A stretch of 63,515 bases of DNA from an uncultured Oscillospiraceae bacterium (GTDB taxonomy: Bacteria > Bacillota > Clostridia > Oscillospirales > Ruminococcaceae). Of the stretch, positions 1 through 8,866 are shown piece by piece. The DNA is taken from the NCBI GenBank assembly GCA_910588145.1, contig CAJUPO010000012.1:1-63515 (forward strand). Direction: 5' to 3'. The notes beneath the pieces were generated by a model that did no database searches, was not told the DNA's origin, and saw only the letters and a program-made list of their open reading frames with translations. The stretch's first letter is position 1. Every line of letters starts with the position of its first letter. The translations under genes and the position numbers were made by a program.

Positions 1-7
1 TATATTA

Positions 8-46
8 AAAATAGCTTACAGGTTTATCCTGTAAGCTATTTTTTTG
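8..46 (+). terminator. Intrinsic terminator, probably bidirectional
   Basis: A perfect 14-bp stem (9-22 with 28-41) with a 5-base loop is followed by a run of T on the plus strand. The minus strand also ends in several T. It probably ends a gene lying left of the window. Between it and the tRNA (47-177) I see no gene. Confidence 0.8.
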
Positions 47-177
47 CTTTCTAAGACGTCTGGAAGCGCTTTAGAGGACTTGTATTTGTGTTAAGGTTAC
101 TTCCCTGCAAAACTCTTGCAAAGCCATTAAAAGCAATTTTGTAGTGTATTATCTGTGTCCTAAAAATTATTTAATAT

Positions 178-214
178 AAAAAAACGCCCTCTGAATCACT
201 TCAAAGGACGTTTT
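178..214 (-). terminator. Terminator after tRNA-fMet
   Basis: Read on the minus strand, this is a stem of about 15 bp including several G-U pairs (185-195 with 201-214), followed by a T7 tract. It lies directly downstream of the tRNA 3' end. Confidence 0.75.
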
Positions 215-218
215 ACGT

Positions 219-295
<77 letters not shown>

Positions 296-356
296 TTATT
301 AATTTTGAGTACTTAAATATTATATCACATAAAGATATAAATGTCAATAGTTTTTT

Positions 357-394
357 TATATTTTCCACACATTTTTTTCTGTGCGGAAAATATA
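357..394. repeat. Inverted repeat at the 3' side of clpX
   Basis: A stem of about 13 bp with one A-C mismatch surrounds a T-rich loop, 10 bp past the clpX stop. No T tract follows on the minus strand, so it is not a textbook terminator. It may protect the 3' end of the mRNA. Confidence 0.45.
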
Positions 395-404
395 AAAAAT
401 AAGA

Positions 405-1682
405 TTATTCTGGAATAACAGCTGCCTTTCGGCCTTTTTTGTAGGTAAATTCAGGAGAAGCCTCTCCATTCACGCATTCAGCGGTTACAACTATTCCAGT
501 TATATTTGAATCTGAAGGAGCTTCAAACATAGGCTTCATCAAAATTCCCTCAAGAATAGCTCTTAAGCCTCTTGCACCGGTCTTTTGCAGAATTGCTTTT
601 TTAGCTATTTCCAATAAAGCTTCATTTTCAACAGTAAGTTCGATATTATCATATTCGAAAAGCTTTTTATACTGTTTCAGAAGAGCATTTTTAGGTTCTG
701 TGAGAATCTTAACCAATGCTTCTTCATCAAGTTCATCAAGAACAGTTATAATTGGCAAACGTCCGACAAGCTCAGGCACTATACCAAACTTAACCAAATC
801 CTGAGGTATAGCCTTATGGAAAATATTCTTTGTCATTTCCTTTTTAGATGTCACTTCAGCGCCGAATCCCAATGCAGAAGAGTTAACCCTTTTGAGAATG
901 GATTTCTCAAGACCGTCAAAAGCTCCTCCGCAAATAAAGAGAATATTCTTAGTGTTAATCTGAATAAATTCCTGATTAGGATGCTTCCTGCCGCCCTGAG
1001 GCGGAACATTGGAAACAGTTCCTTCAATAATTTTCAAAAGAGCCTGCTGCACGCCTTCGCCGCTTACATCACGGGTAAGGGATGTATTTTCTGACTTTCT
1101 TGAAATTTTATCTATTTCATCGATATAAATTATACCGCGTTCTGCGGCTTCAATATTAAAATCCGCTGCCTGAATAAGTCTAAGCAAAACATTTTCAACG
1201 TCATCGCCCACGTAGCCTGCCTCAGTAATAGTAGTTGCGTCTGCAATAGCGAAAGGAACATCAAGAATCTTTGCAAGGGTAGAGGCAAGAAAGGTTTTAC
1301 CGACGCCAGTTGGGCCCAGAAGAAGCACATTGCTTTTCTGAATATCAACATCGTCACTGTCATTTTCCTGACTGATTATCCTCTTATAGTGATTATACAC
1401 TGAAACGGCGAGAGTTCTTTTAGCTTCGTCCTGACCGACTACATATTCATCAAGAACGGCTTTAATTTCGGCAGGAGTAAGAAGATTAATTTCAAAATCA
1501 CCGTTAGATTTCGGCTTTGAATCACTTTTATTCTTGACCTTTGAAAGTGTTCCTGTAAGAAGTTCGTAGCAGTAAACAACGCATTCATCGCATATATTGG
1601 ATGTTCCGGCAGTAAAGATGCTTTGTACCTTATCCTCGCTTTTTCCGCAGAAATTACAGAATTTTATTGGTTTTTCCGGCAT
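405..1682 (-). CDS. clpX: ATP-dependent Clp protease ATP-binding subunit ClpX
   Basis: ClpX is the AAA+ unfoldase that feeds substrates to ClpP. At 425 aa it has the usual length. The N-terminal C4 zinc finger is Cys9, Cys12, Cys31 and Cys34. Walker A is GPTGVGKT (123-130), the pore loop GYVGD (156-160), Walker B IIYIDEID (184-191) and the RKH loop 232-234. LGF (271-273) sits where the ClpP-docking loop belongs. The start has a strong GAGGAGG site. It is the last gene of tig-clpP-clpX, 21 bp after clpP. Confidence 0.97.
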   Translation of the reverse strand: MPEKPIKFCNFCGKSEDKVQSIFTAGTSNICDECVVYCYELLTGTLSKVKNKSDSKPKSNGDFEINLLTPAEIKAVLDEYVVGQDEAKRTLAVSVYNHYKRIISQENDSDDVDIQKSNVLLLGPTGVGKTFLASTLAKILDVPFAIADATTITEAGYVGDDVENVLLRLIQAADFNIEAAERGIIYIDEIDKISRKSENTSLTRDVSGEGVQQALLKIIEGTVSNVPPQGGRKHPNQEFIQINTKNILFICGGAFDGLEKSILKRVNSSALGFGAEVTSKKEMTKNIFHKAIPQDLVKFGIVPELVGRLPIITVLDELDEEALVKILTEPKNALLKQYKKLFEYDNIELTVENEALLEIAKKAILQKTGARGLRAILEGILMKPMFEAPSDSNITGIVVTAECVNGEASPEFTYKKGRKAAVIPE

Positions 1683-1703
1683 TTGAATCCTCCTCGGTGC
1701 ACT

Positions 1704-2300
1704 TTATCTGCTTGTTAAAACCTTATCAATCAGACCATAAGCCTGTGCTTCATCAGCCGTCATAAAATTATCACGTTCCGTATCACGGCAAATATCTTCA
1801 TAAGATTTTCCTGCATTTTCGCTTAATATACGGTTAAGCTTTTCCTTTGTTCTCAGAAGATTGTCAGTTCTGATTTTAATATCAGTAGCCTGACCCTGAA
1901 GTCCTCCGGAGATCAGCGGCTGATGAATCATGATTTCACTGTTAGGAAGTGCAAATCTCTTTCCCTTAGTGCCGGAAGAAAGCAGAAAAGCCCCCATTGA
2001 AGCTGCAAGACCGATACAGATAGTAGAAACATCGCACTTGATATACTGCATTGTATCGTAAATAGCCATACCTGCTGTAACAGAACCGCCCGGACTGTTA
2101 ATATAAAGGCTTATATCCTTTTCAGGGTCCTGACTTTCAAGATAAAGCAGCTGAGCAACAACAAGACTTGCAGTTGTATCGTTGACATCTTCTGACAGCA
2201 TTATAATTCTGTCATTGAGCAGTCTTGAAAAGATATCATAAGAACGCTCTCCCCTGCTGGTTTGTTCAACAACATAAGGCACTAAACTCATATTCATCAT
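1704..2300 (-). CDS. clpP: ATP-dependent Clp protease proteolytic subunit ClpP
   Basis: ClpP is the tetradecameric serine protease that partners ClpX in the cytosol. The 198 aa carry the full triad: Ser101 in AASMGA, His126 in IMIHQP and Asp173 in DTERD. The oligomer and substrate loop INSPGGSVTAG is also present. AGGAGA precedes the ATG; a second ATG at codon 4 begins the form most homologues use. The propeptide is very short, as in other Firmicutes. It lies between tig and clpX, the classical arrangement. Confidence 0.97.
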   Translation of the reverse strand: MMNMSLVPYVVEQTSRGERSYDIFSRLLNDRIIMLSEDVNDTTASLVVAQLLYLESQDPEKDISLYINSPGGSVTAGMAIYDTMQYIKCDVSTICIGLAASMGAFLLSSGTKGKRFALPNSEIMIHQPLISGGLQGQATDIKIRTDNLLRTKEKLNRILSENAGKSYEDICRDTERDNFMTADEAQAYGLIDKVLTSR

Positions 2301-2337
2301 AATCTCTCCTTTTTCTTCTGTTTCTTTTCTTCTATCA

Positions 2338-2374
2338 ACAAAGGCGGCTGCCCTGTTTCAGGACAGCACGCTTT
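2338..2374 (-). terminator. Bulged hairpin between tig and clpP
   Basis: On the minus strand a GC-rich stem (GCTGTCCTG with CAGGGCAGC) extended by short bulged pairs is followed by TTTGTTG. It is a weak or partial terminator that could lower clpP-clpX expression relative to tig. Confidence 0.45.
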
Positions 2375-2388
2375 TTAGATCAGATTCA

Positions 2389-3702
2389 TTACTTTTCTTC
2401 AGATTCCTCTGAAGTTATTGTATTATCAACAACAGCATTTTCCTTTACAAACTCAACAGCCTTGTTTACTCTGAGGTCATCAACGAAATCATTCATTGGG
2501 AGTCTCATTCTTACATCTTCAACTGTCATATTGTTTGAGTCTGCAATTTCCTTAAGCTGATTTTCAATAGCCTCATCGCTGATTTCGATGTTTTCGAGTT
2601 CAGCAATTTTTTCAAGGCCAAGTCTGAGAGTCACTTCATTTTCAGCACGCTCTGTAAATGATTCTCTGAAAGAATCCATATCCATGCCTGTATACTGAAG
2701 ATAAATATCAAGGTCCATACCCTGCTGCTTCAAAGAATGTTCAAAGTTTGAAACAAGACTGTCGATTCTGTGGTCAAACATACACTTAGGAATTACACCG
2801 TCTGTATTTTCAATAACCTTCTGCATAAGATGGTTTTCAAACTCTGAAGCTGCTCTTGTTTCAGCCTGCTGTTCAAGCTTTGCCTTAATATCAGCCTTCC
2901 ACTCATCAATTGTATCAAACTCTGTTGTATCCTTGATAAGTTCATCGTCAACTTCCGGAAGCTCAGTCATATTGATAGCATTAAGCTTAACCTTAAATAC
3001 TGCCGGCTTGCCTGCATATTCTTCCATCTGATAATCTTCAGGGAAAGTTACATTTACGTCAAATTCATCGCCGATAGAATGACCAACTATCTGATCCTCA
3101 AAACCTGCGATAAACTGACCGCTGCCGAGCTTAAGAGGGAAATCTTCAGCCTGACCGCCGTCAAAAGCAACGCCGTCCATGAAGCCTTCAAAGTTGATTA
3201 TAACTTCGTCCTGAAGCTGAGCTGCTCTGTCGTCAACAGAAACGATTCTTGCGTTTCTCTGTCTTATCTGTTCAATCTGAGCGTTAATATCGTCCTCAGT
3301 TATATCCTTGACATTTTTTGGTGCCTTTAAACCTTTATATTCAGAAACTGTTACTTCCGGCTTTGTAACACAAATCGCCTTAAATTCCACGCCGTCCTTA
3401 ACATCAGCTGAAACTACTTCGATCTTAGGAGTATCAACAAGCTCAAGTTCAGCTTCCTTAATTGCGTCCGGCATTTCTGCATTTATAAGACCGTTTATAG
3501 CCTCTTCAAAGAAAACGCCTTCTCCGTAATATTTTTCAACAAGCTTTCTGCTTGCCTTGCCCTTTCTGAAACCCGGAACATTTATGTTCTTCTTCTGTCT
3601 CTGATAAGCCTTTTCAATAGCAGCGTCAAAAGCTGCTCCGTCAACGGTAAAAACCAGTTCCTGTGTATTAACGTCAACCTTAGTTGATGATTTTAAACTC
3701 AT
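2389..3702 (-). CDS. tig: Trigger factor, ribosome-associated chaperone and PPIase
   Basis: Trigger factor binds near the ribosome exit tunnel and protects nascent chains. The 437 aa show the ribosome-binding signature GFRKGKA (44-50), an FKBP-like peptidyl-prolyl isomerase domain around 150-245 and an acidic helical C-terminal domain. The length is normal. The ATG is preceded by TGGAGGACT. It has its own promoter (3744-3772) and begins the tig-clpP-clpX unit. Confidence 0.96.
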   Translation of the reverse strand: MSLKSSTKVDVNTQELVFTVDGAAFDAAIEKAYQRQKKNINVPGFRKGKASRKLVEKYYGEGVFFEEAINGLINAEMPDAIKEAELELVDTPKIEVVSADVKDGVEFKAICVTKPEVTVSEYKGLKAPKNVKDITEDDINAQIEQIRQRNARIVSVDDRAAQLQDEVIINFEGFMDGVAFDGGQAEDFPLKLGSGQFIAGFEDQIVGHSIGDEFDVNVTFPEDYQMEEYAGKPAVFKVKLNAINMTELPEVDDELIKDTTEFDTIDEWKADIKAKLEQQAETRAASEFENHLMQKVIENTDGVIPKCMFDHRIDSLVSNFEHSLKQQGMDLDIYLQYTGMDMDSFRESFTERAENEVTLRLGLEKIAELENIEISDEAIENQLKEIADSNNMTVEDVRMRLPMNDFVDDLRVNKAVEFVKENAVVDNTITSEESEEK

Positions 3703-3743
3703 TTTTTAGTCCTCCATTTTATTTATAAATGCACACCTTAAAC

Positions 3744-3772
3744 ATTATATCATAATGGAAATTTTTTTTCCA
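3744..3772 (-). promoter_or_regulatory. Promoter of tig-clpP-clpX
   Basis: On the minus strand there is an extended -10 (TGATATAAT; -10 at 3744-3749) and a weak -35, TGGAAA, 17 bp upstream (3767-3772). The ATG lies about 40 nt downstream. No CtsR or HrcA operator was recognised. Confidence 0.6.
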
Positions 3773-3804
3773 CATAAAATTTTTTCTTCTACATTTTGAG
3801 CAAA

Positions 3805-4494
3805 TTAAAGTATTTTTTCAGGTCTGAATTGTAGAAAATCACCAGAAACAAGCCTGAAATCAACTCCGTCACGCTCTCCGTTAACAGCATATCTTATTGA
3901 CGGACCATGCAAATGACCATACCAGCAATTTTTAATGCCATATTTATACAGAACGTCAAGAATATCATAATTATAGCTGCTTCCGTAAAGCGGAGGGTAA
4001 TGCAGAAATACGAGGGGCTGAAGTCCGGCTGTCAGAGCCGATTCAATTGATGCTGTCAGTCTTCCTGCTTCTCTTGCGAGAACCTTAGCGTCCGCAGATT
4101 CTCCAGGCATATTCACCCAGCCTCTGGTACCGCAAATACCGTAATTTTCATACTGAAAATGGTTATTATGAAGAATATTGAGTGAATCAAATCCCCACTT
4201 TTCAAAGGTTTCTTCCATTTTTTTTCGTGAGTTCCACCAATAATCGTGATTGCCCTTTAAAATGATTTTTTGTCCGGGAAGATTATGAATCCATTTAAAA
4301 TCTTCATAACCCTTTTCAAGGCTGATCGACCAGGATATATCTCCGGCAAGCACGATAGTGTCCTCTGCTGAAACAAGGCTGTTCCAGCTTTGTCCCAAAA
4401 GCTCAGTATAATTTGCCCAGCCGTCAAATATATCCATGGACTTGCTCTTGTCACCCAGGGCAAGATGAAGATCACCGATTACAAAAAGACTCAT
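3805..4494 (-). CDS. Calcineurin-like metallophosphoesterase
   Basis: This 229-aa enzyme has all the motifs of the two-metal phosphoesterase fold: GDLH (7-10), GDISW (51-55), GNHDYWW (81-87), HYPP and GHLHG near the C-terminus. There is no signal peptide, so it is cytoplasmic. The substrate cannot be told from sequence. Its ATG overlaps the thrC stop by one base (TAATG), so it is probably translationally coupled to thrC, although no functional link is obvious. Confidence 0.85.
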   Translation of the reverse strand: MSLFVIGDLHLALGDKSKSMDIFDGWANYTELLGQSWNSLVSAEDTIVLAGDISWSISLEKGYEDFKWIHNLPGQKIILKGNHDYWWNSRKKMEETFEKWGFDSLNILHNNHFQYENYGICGTRGWVNMPGESADAKVLAREAGRLTASIESALTAGLQPLVFLHYPPLYGSSYNYDILDVLYKYGIKNCWYGHLHGPSIRYAVNGERDGVDFRLVSGDFLQFRPEKIL

Positions 4495-5990
4495 TAATTC
4501 AGTCCAAATTCCTTTAGAACATAACTGGTCATATCGGATTTTTCAATTGAATCCTTAAATCTTCTTTCCTTGTCTTTAAGCTCAGCAAGAGCAGCCGGAA
4601 CAGGAATGTCAGACAGTTCTGCAATTTTGTCAACCATTTCATACTCATCAAGGTCAGAGTTCCTGCCTTCAATTGACTCAAGAACGCTTGCGCTGAACTT
4701 ATACGGGCTTGCAGTAGACGCAATTATTGTCTTGGTTGTATCGCCGGTAGCGTTCTTATAATCCTCATAAACCTTTACAGCAACAGCAGTGTGAGTATCG
4801 CAGGTATAAGAATACTTTGCATAAATATCATGAATCGTGGATTTTGTCTGCTCATCATCGCAGTATCCGCCGTAAAATTCCTCACTGAGTACTTTCTTTA
4901 CAGCATCACTGACTTCATATCTGCCTGTTTCAGCAAGGCTTGTAAACCATTCTCTTATCTGTGCGTCATCATGACCTGTAATAATATAAAGAAGTCTTTC
5001 CAGATTGCTGGATATAAGTATATCCATGGACGGAGAACAGGTTGCATAGAAATCCCTGTTTCTGTCATAGACACCTGTTTCAATAAAATCTGTAAGAACC
5101 TTATTGATATTAGAAGCACAAATCAGTTTATTAATCGGCAGTCCCATTTTCTTTGCATAGTATGCAGCAAGGATATTACCGAAGTTGCCAGTAGGAACAA
5201 CTACATTGATTTTATCGCCGAGGCTTATTTCTCCGCTTTCAGCAAGAGAAGCATAAGAAGAGATATAATACACTATCTGAGGAACAAGTCTGCCCCAGTT
5301 AATGGAGTTAGCGCTTGAGAACATCAGTCCTGCGCCTTCCATTTTTTCCTTTACCTGACTGTCTGTAAAGATAGCCTTAACGCCGTTTTGGCAATCGTCA
5401 AAGTTGCCTTTCATAGCGCATACGCCTACATTTTCTCCTGACTGAGTTGTCATCTGTCTTTTCTGCATTGGGCTTACGCCGTCTTCCGGATAGAAAACAA
5501 GAATCTGAGTGCCTTCAACATCCTTAAAGCCTTCAAGAGCGGCCTTTCCTGTATCACCGGAAGTAGCAACAAGAATTATGATTTTCTTATCAAGATTTAT
5601 TTTCTTTGCAGATGTTGTGAGGAAATACGGCAGAATCTGAAGTGCCATATCCTTAAATGCGCAGGTTGGTCCATGCCATAGTTCAAGCATATATGTTCCG
5701 TCAAAAAGCTGAGAAATTTCAGCTATACTTTCGGTTTCAAAGTTTTTAGTACTGTATGCATTATCAGTACAATAATGTATTTCTGCATCTGTAAAATCAG
5801 TAAGATACTTTTTAAATATAAAAGCAGCTCTGTCTGCATAGCTGAGATTTCCCAGATTCTTAATTTCATCAAGAGTGATTTCAGGAATTGTTTCAGGGAC
5901 AAAAAGTCCTCCGTCAGCTGAAATGCCCTGAGTTATAGCAACTGAGCTTTCAACCTTTATACTGCTGTCTCTTGTACTTTTATAAAACAT
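4494..5990 (-). CDS. thrC: Threonine synthase
   Basis: The enzyme converts O-phosphohomoserine to threonine using PLP. The Schiff-base lysine lies in HGPTCAFKDMALQ (Lys113 from the chosen start). The glycine loop for PLP phosphate is in VPTGNFGNILAAYY. The length of 498 aa fits the long bacterial/fungal-type synthase. An upstream in-frame ATG at 5999 overlaps the ribosome binding site AAAGGA. The ATG at 5990 has proper 8-nt spacing, so I use it. The gene follows yraN and overlaps the phosphoesterase. Confidence 0.95.
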   Translation of the reverse strand: MFYKSTRDSSIKVESSVAITQGISADGGLFVPETIPEITLDEIKNLGNLSYADRAAFIFKKYLTDFTDAEIHYCTDNAYSTKNFETESIAEISQLFDGTYMLELWHGPTCAFKDMALQILPYFLTTSAKKINLDKKIIILVATSGDTGKAALEGFKDVEGTQILVFYPEDGVSPMQKRQMTTQSGENVGVCAMKGNFDDCQNGVKAIFTDSQVKEKMEGAGLMFSSANSINWGRLVPQIVYYISSYASLAESGEISLGDKINVVVPTGNFGNILAAYYAKKMGLPINKLICASNINKVLTDFIETGVYDRNRDFYATCSPSMDILISSNLERLLYIITGHDDAQIREWFTSLAETGRYEVSDAVKKVLSEEFYGGYCDDEQTKSTIHDIYAKYSYTCDTHTAVAVKVYEDYKNATGDTTKTIIASTASPYKFSASVLESIEGRNSDLDEYEMVDKIAELSDIPVPAALAELKDKERRFKDSIEKSDMTSYVLKEFGLN

Positions 5991-6014
5991 AATAACCATC
6001 CTTTTTTATTAATC

Positions 6015-6365
6015 TCAAATGCACGAACCGCCGTAAGCATTTGCAATATATTCAATATCAAGTCCCTCACCGGTTATGAGTACGTCAAAACGGGGCTGTA
6101 ACCTGCAATCAGTTTCAATTATATATTTTTCCGCTGATTTTATAACACGAAGCTGTTTTTTTCTGCTGACACTTTTCATCAGTTCTATTGTATTAAAACT
6201 GCGGTATTTCACTTCAATAAAACAGATATATTTATCATCTGCGGCAATAATATCCGCTTCTCCGCCCGGCGCTTTAAAATTCCGCCTTAAAATTTTCATT
6301 CCAAGACTTTCAATATATGCGCACGCCGCAAGTTCGCCTTCACTTCCGAAATTACTTTTTTTCAT
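6015..6365 (-). CDS. YraN family protein (UPF0102), putative nuclease fold
   Basis: This 116-aa protein has the family layout GSEGE near the N-terminus, GGEADIIA and FIEVKYR. The spaced E, D and ExK residues resemble a PD-(D/E)XK nuclease core. The activity is unproven in the family. The start overlaps the end of rnhB by 14 bp, and an rnhB-yraN pairing is common in bacteria. Confidence 0.88.
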   Translation of the reverse strand: MKKSNFGSEGELAACAYIESLGMKILRRNFKAPGGEADIIAADDKYICFIEVKYRSFNTIELMKSVSRKKQLRVIKSAEKYIIETDCRLQPRFDVLITGEGLDIEYIANAYGGSCI

Positions 6366-6957
6366 AGATCTTTTTCAGAAATGACGGTCTGTGAATAGGG
6401 CATTCTCCGATTTCCAGAATTTTTTCCCTATGAAGCTTAGTTCCGTATCCCTTGTGCTTTTCAAAACCATATTCAGGATACTTTTCAGCTTCCTCAAGCA
6501 TATATCTATCCCTTGCAACCTTAGCCAGAATCGAAGCTGCTGCAATTGAAGCCGACACACCGTCGCCCTTTACAACAGACTGTACCGGACACAAAAGCTC
6601 AGGCGTCCTGTTGCCGTCAACCAAAACCAATTGGGGCTTCATTTCCAGTCCCAAAACGGCTCTTTTCATTGCAAGCATTGCGGCATTAAGGATATTAATT
6701 TCCTCTATTTCTGCAATTGTTGCTTTAGCAATGCAGTAATCGGCGGATTTTTCTATGATCTCATCATACAGAGCCTCACGCTTTTTTTCACTCAGCTTTT
6801 TGCTGTCGTTAAGACCCTCTATCATATTTTCAGGATCAAGTATCACTGCCGCCGCATAAACATCTCCCGCAAGCGGCCCCCTGCCTGCTTCATCTACTCC
6901 GCAGAAAATACCGGAGCTGTTTCGGACTGCTTCGTCATATTCCCACAGAGGACTCAT
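6352..6957 (-). CDS. rnhB: Ribonuclease HII
   Basis: RNase HII removes ribonucleotides from DNA and RNA-DNA hybrids. The 201 aa show the catalytic Asp-Glu pair in GVDEAGRGPLAG (Asp22, Glu23), NDSKKLSEKKRE, LVDGN and ASILAKVARDR. Its ATG overlaps the rbgA stop by 4 bp (ATGA), so the two are translationally coupled. The rplS-rbgA-rnhB neighbourhood is conserved in Bacillus and its relatives; here two lepB genes are inserted. Confidence 0.96.
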   Translation of the reverse strand: MSPLWEYDEAVRNSSGIFCGVDEAGRGPLAGDVYAAAVILDPENMIEGLNDSKKLSEKKREALYDEIIEKSADYCIAKATIAEIEEINILNAAMLAMKRAVLGLEMKPQLVLVDGNRTPELLCPVQSVVKGDGVSASIAAASILAKVARDRYMLEEAEKYPEYGFEKHKGYGTKLHREKILEIGECPIHRPSFLKKIYEKK

Positions 6958-7823
6958 TTCTGTTCCTCCTCCGGCAGTTCGAGAGTAATTCTTCCCAGCT
7001 TTCCGCTTCTAAACTCGTCAAGAACAGTAATTGCCGCACGTTCAGTATTCACTTCTCCGCCGGAAATAAGCATTCCGCGGTTTCTTCCTGCCTGGCATAA
7101 AAGTTCAAAGCCTTCCGAGCCGTTTTCTATTTTATACCGATCCTTCAACGCCTCCGGATACCTTTTATACAGATATTCAAGCAATAGGGAAGCAAGAGCC
7201 TCCACATCAAGGATATCGTCCTTTACGGCGCCTGTAAAAGCAAGCTTTCTTGCTGCTTCCTGATCCTCAAATTTCGGCCAAAGTACTCCGGGCATATCAA
7301 GCATTTCCACATTATCTCCAAGCTTCACCCATTGTTTTGTACGGGTAACGCCGGGTCTATCCTCAACCTTTGCCTTTTTAGACTTTGCCATTCGGTTGAT
7401 AAACGAAGATTTACCTACATTAGGTATTCCAACAATCATAAGCCTAAGGGGTGCGCCTGTCATTCCCTTACTTTCACGTTTTTTTATAAGCTCAGCAAGA
7501 AGCTGATTTCTTACTGCCGGAAGAAAGCCTTTAACTCCTGCGCCGCTTTTACAGTCTGCCTTTATAACTGTATACCCTTTGGAGCGGTAATAATTTATCC
7601 ATATTTGAGTTGCCGAATCGTCAGCCATATCCGATTTATTCAGGATAAGCATTCTCGGCTTATCCTTTACTAATCTGTCCATTTCCGGATTTCTGCCCGA
7701 AAAGGGAATCCTTGCATCCAGAATTTCCACCACGCCGTCAACAAGAGAAAGGTTGGACTGTATCATTCTCCTTGTTTTCGCCATATGCCCCGGAAACCAT
7801 TGTATTGAAGCCATTTCAGCCAC
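6954..7823 (-). CDS. rbgA: Ribosome biogenesis GTPase RbgA (YlqF)
   Basis: This is a circularly permuted GTPase for late 50S assembly. The G4 motif NKSD (62-65) precedes the P-loop GIPNVGKS (132-139), the G2 Thr in PGVTRT and G3 DMPG (176-179). It starts with WFPGHMAKTRR, typical of RbgA. The start is GTG at 7823, because AGGAGG lies 7 nt upstream of it; the ATG three codons later is too far away. Length is 289 aa. Confidence 0.95.
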   Translation of the reverse strand: MAEMASIQWFPGHMAKTRRMIQSNLSLVDGVVEILDARIPFSGRNPEMDRLVKDKPRMLILNKSDMADDSATQIWINYYRSKGYTVIKADCKSGAGVKGFLPAVRNQLLAELIKKRESKGMTGAPLRLMIVGIPNVGKSSFINRMAKSKKAKVEDRPGVTRTKQWVKLGDNVEMLDMPGVLWPKFEDQEAARKLAFTGAVKDDILDVEALASLLLEYLYKRYPEALKDRYKIENGSEGFELLCQAGRNRGMLISGGEVNTERAAITVLDEFRSGKLGRITLELPEEEQK

Positions 7824-7841
7824 AGCACACCCTCCTCTTCA

Positions 7842-8846
7842 TTAATCTATTCCTCCGAATTTTCCAAACGGAAAAATTCTCATAACAGCCTCACCGATTA
7901 TTTCTTCCTCAGAAACAAGACCCACATCGGGGTGACGGCTGTCTTTGGAAAGATTTCTGTTATCCCCCAGAACGAATACATACCCCTGAGGAATTTCCAG
8001 CGGATAATCAAAAGCGTATTCATCTCTATGAGTAATTTCTTTTATATACGGTTCATTCTGAACCTTTCCGTCAATAAAAACCTCTCCGGTTTCAAAATTA
8101 AAGTCAACAGTCTGACCGCCTTTAGCGATAACACGCTTAACGATGCTCTTGCCAAGTCCGTCCTTTTCCACTATTCGTCCGTCCTCGGAAAGAAGGTAAG
8201 AGCTTCTGCCGTCAATAACCACCACATCGCCGTTTTCCGGAGTATACCCCAGCGCTGACACAATAATGCGGTCACCGTCTTCAAGAGTCGGCACCATTGA
8301 AGTGCCCTGAACTGATACAATATGAATCAGATATGTAAAAACAAGAAAAACAACAAATGCCGCAGCGATTACACATTCTGCAATATCAAGAATATCGTAA
8401 AGCAAACCTTTTTTCTTATCTTCACCGGTATTTTCCTCTTGATTAGCCCAAAGCTCATCAAAACTGTTTTCATCTTCATCTATTGCAAGGGCAGTACTGA
8501 TTTTTGGGATGTTAATATTTTCAGTCCGCAGGTTTTCTTGAATTTTAGTCTTTACAGCATTAGACTGTCTTTCACGTATAGGACTAAAGCTTTCAGCTTC
8601 TGCTTTTTCTTCGTCCAATTGCTTCCTGCGCCTTATTTCAGCTATCTTCTCAGCGGCTCTTGCCTTTGCAGCTGCGGCTTTTTCCGCTTCTGTCAATTCT
8701 TTAGTATTTTTTTCAGCTGTATCTTTCTTTACCGGCTTCCGCACAGCAGGCCTTGCGCTGTGCCTGTATCTGCCGGCAGCAGCTTCTGCAAGTATTCTCT
8801 CAAGAGCCTCCTCCCGGCTTTCTGACAATTTTCTATCATTGTTCAT
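7842..8846 (-). CDS. lepB: Signal peptidase I with long N-terminal cytoplasmic extension
   Basis: This type I signal peptidase cleaves exported preproteins on the outer face of the membrane. The Ser-Lys dyad is Ser183 in GTSMVP and Lys237 in SIVKRVIA; GDNRNLSKDSR is the conserved C-terminal box. One membrane segment spans about 153-177. At 334 aa it is unusually long: residues 1-148 form an extra charged, Ala/Glu/Lys/Arg-rich region predicted to be cytoplasmic. It lies 20 bp after a second lepB and probably arose by duplication. Confidence 0.93.
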   Translation of the reverse strand: MNNDRKLSESREEALERILAEAAAGRYRHSARPAVRKPVKKDTAEKNTKELTEAEKAAAAKARAAEKIAEIRRRKQLDEEKAEAESFSPIRERQSNAVKTKIQENLRTENINIPKISTALAIDEDENSFDELWANQEENTGEDKKKGLLYDILDIAECVIAAAFVVFLVFTYLIHIVSVQGTSMVPTLEDGDRIIVSALGYTPENGDVVVIDGRSSYLLSEDGRIVEKDGLGKSIVKRVIAKGGQTVDFNFETGEVFIDGKVQNEPYIKEITHRDEYAFDYPLEIPQGYVFVLGDNRNLSKDSRHPDVGLVSEEEIIGEAVMRIFPFGKFGGID

Positions 8847-8866
8847 TTATACACCTCTGACGTCAA

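Noticed and set aside
4791..5318. A 175-aa plus-strand ORF inside thrC
   Set aside because: Antisense shadow of thrC; no recognisable domain.
5991..6014. T-box or threonine attenuator before thrC
   Set aside because: Only 24 bp separate yraN and thrC, so there is no room for a leader.
6631..7263. A 210-aa plus-strand ORF across rnhB and rbgA
   Set aside because: Antisense shadow of two well-supported genes.
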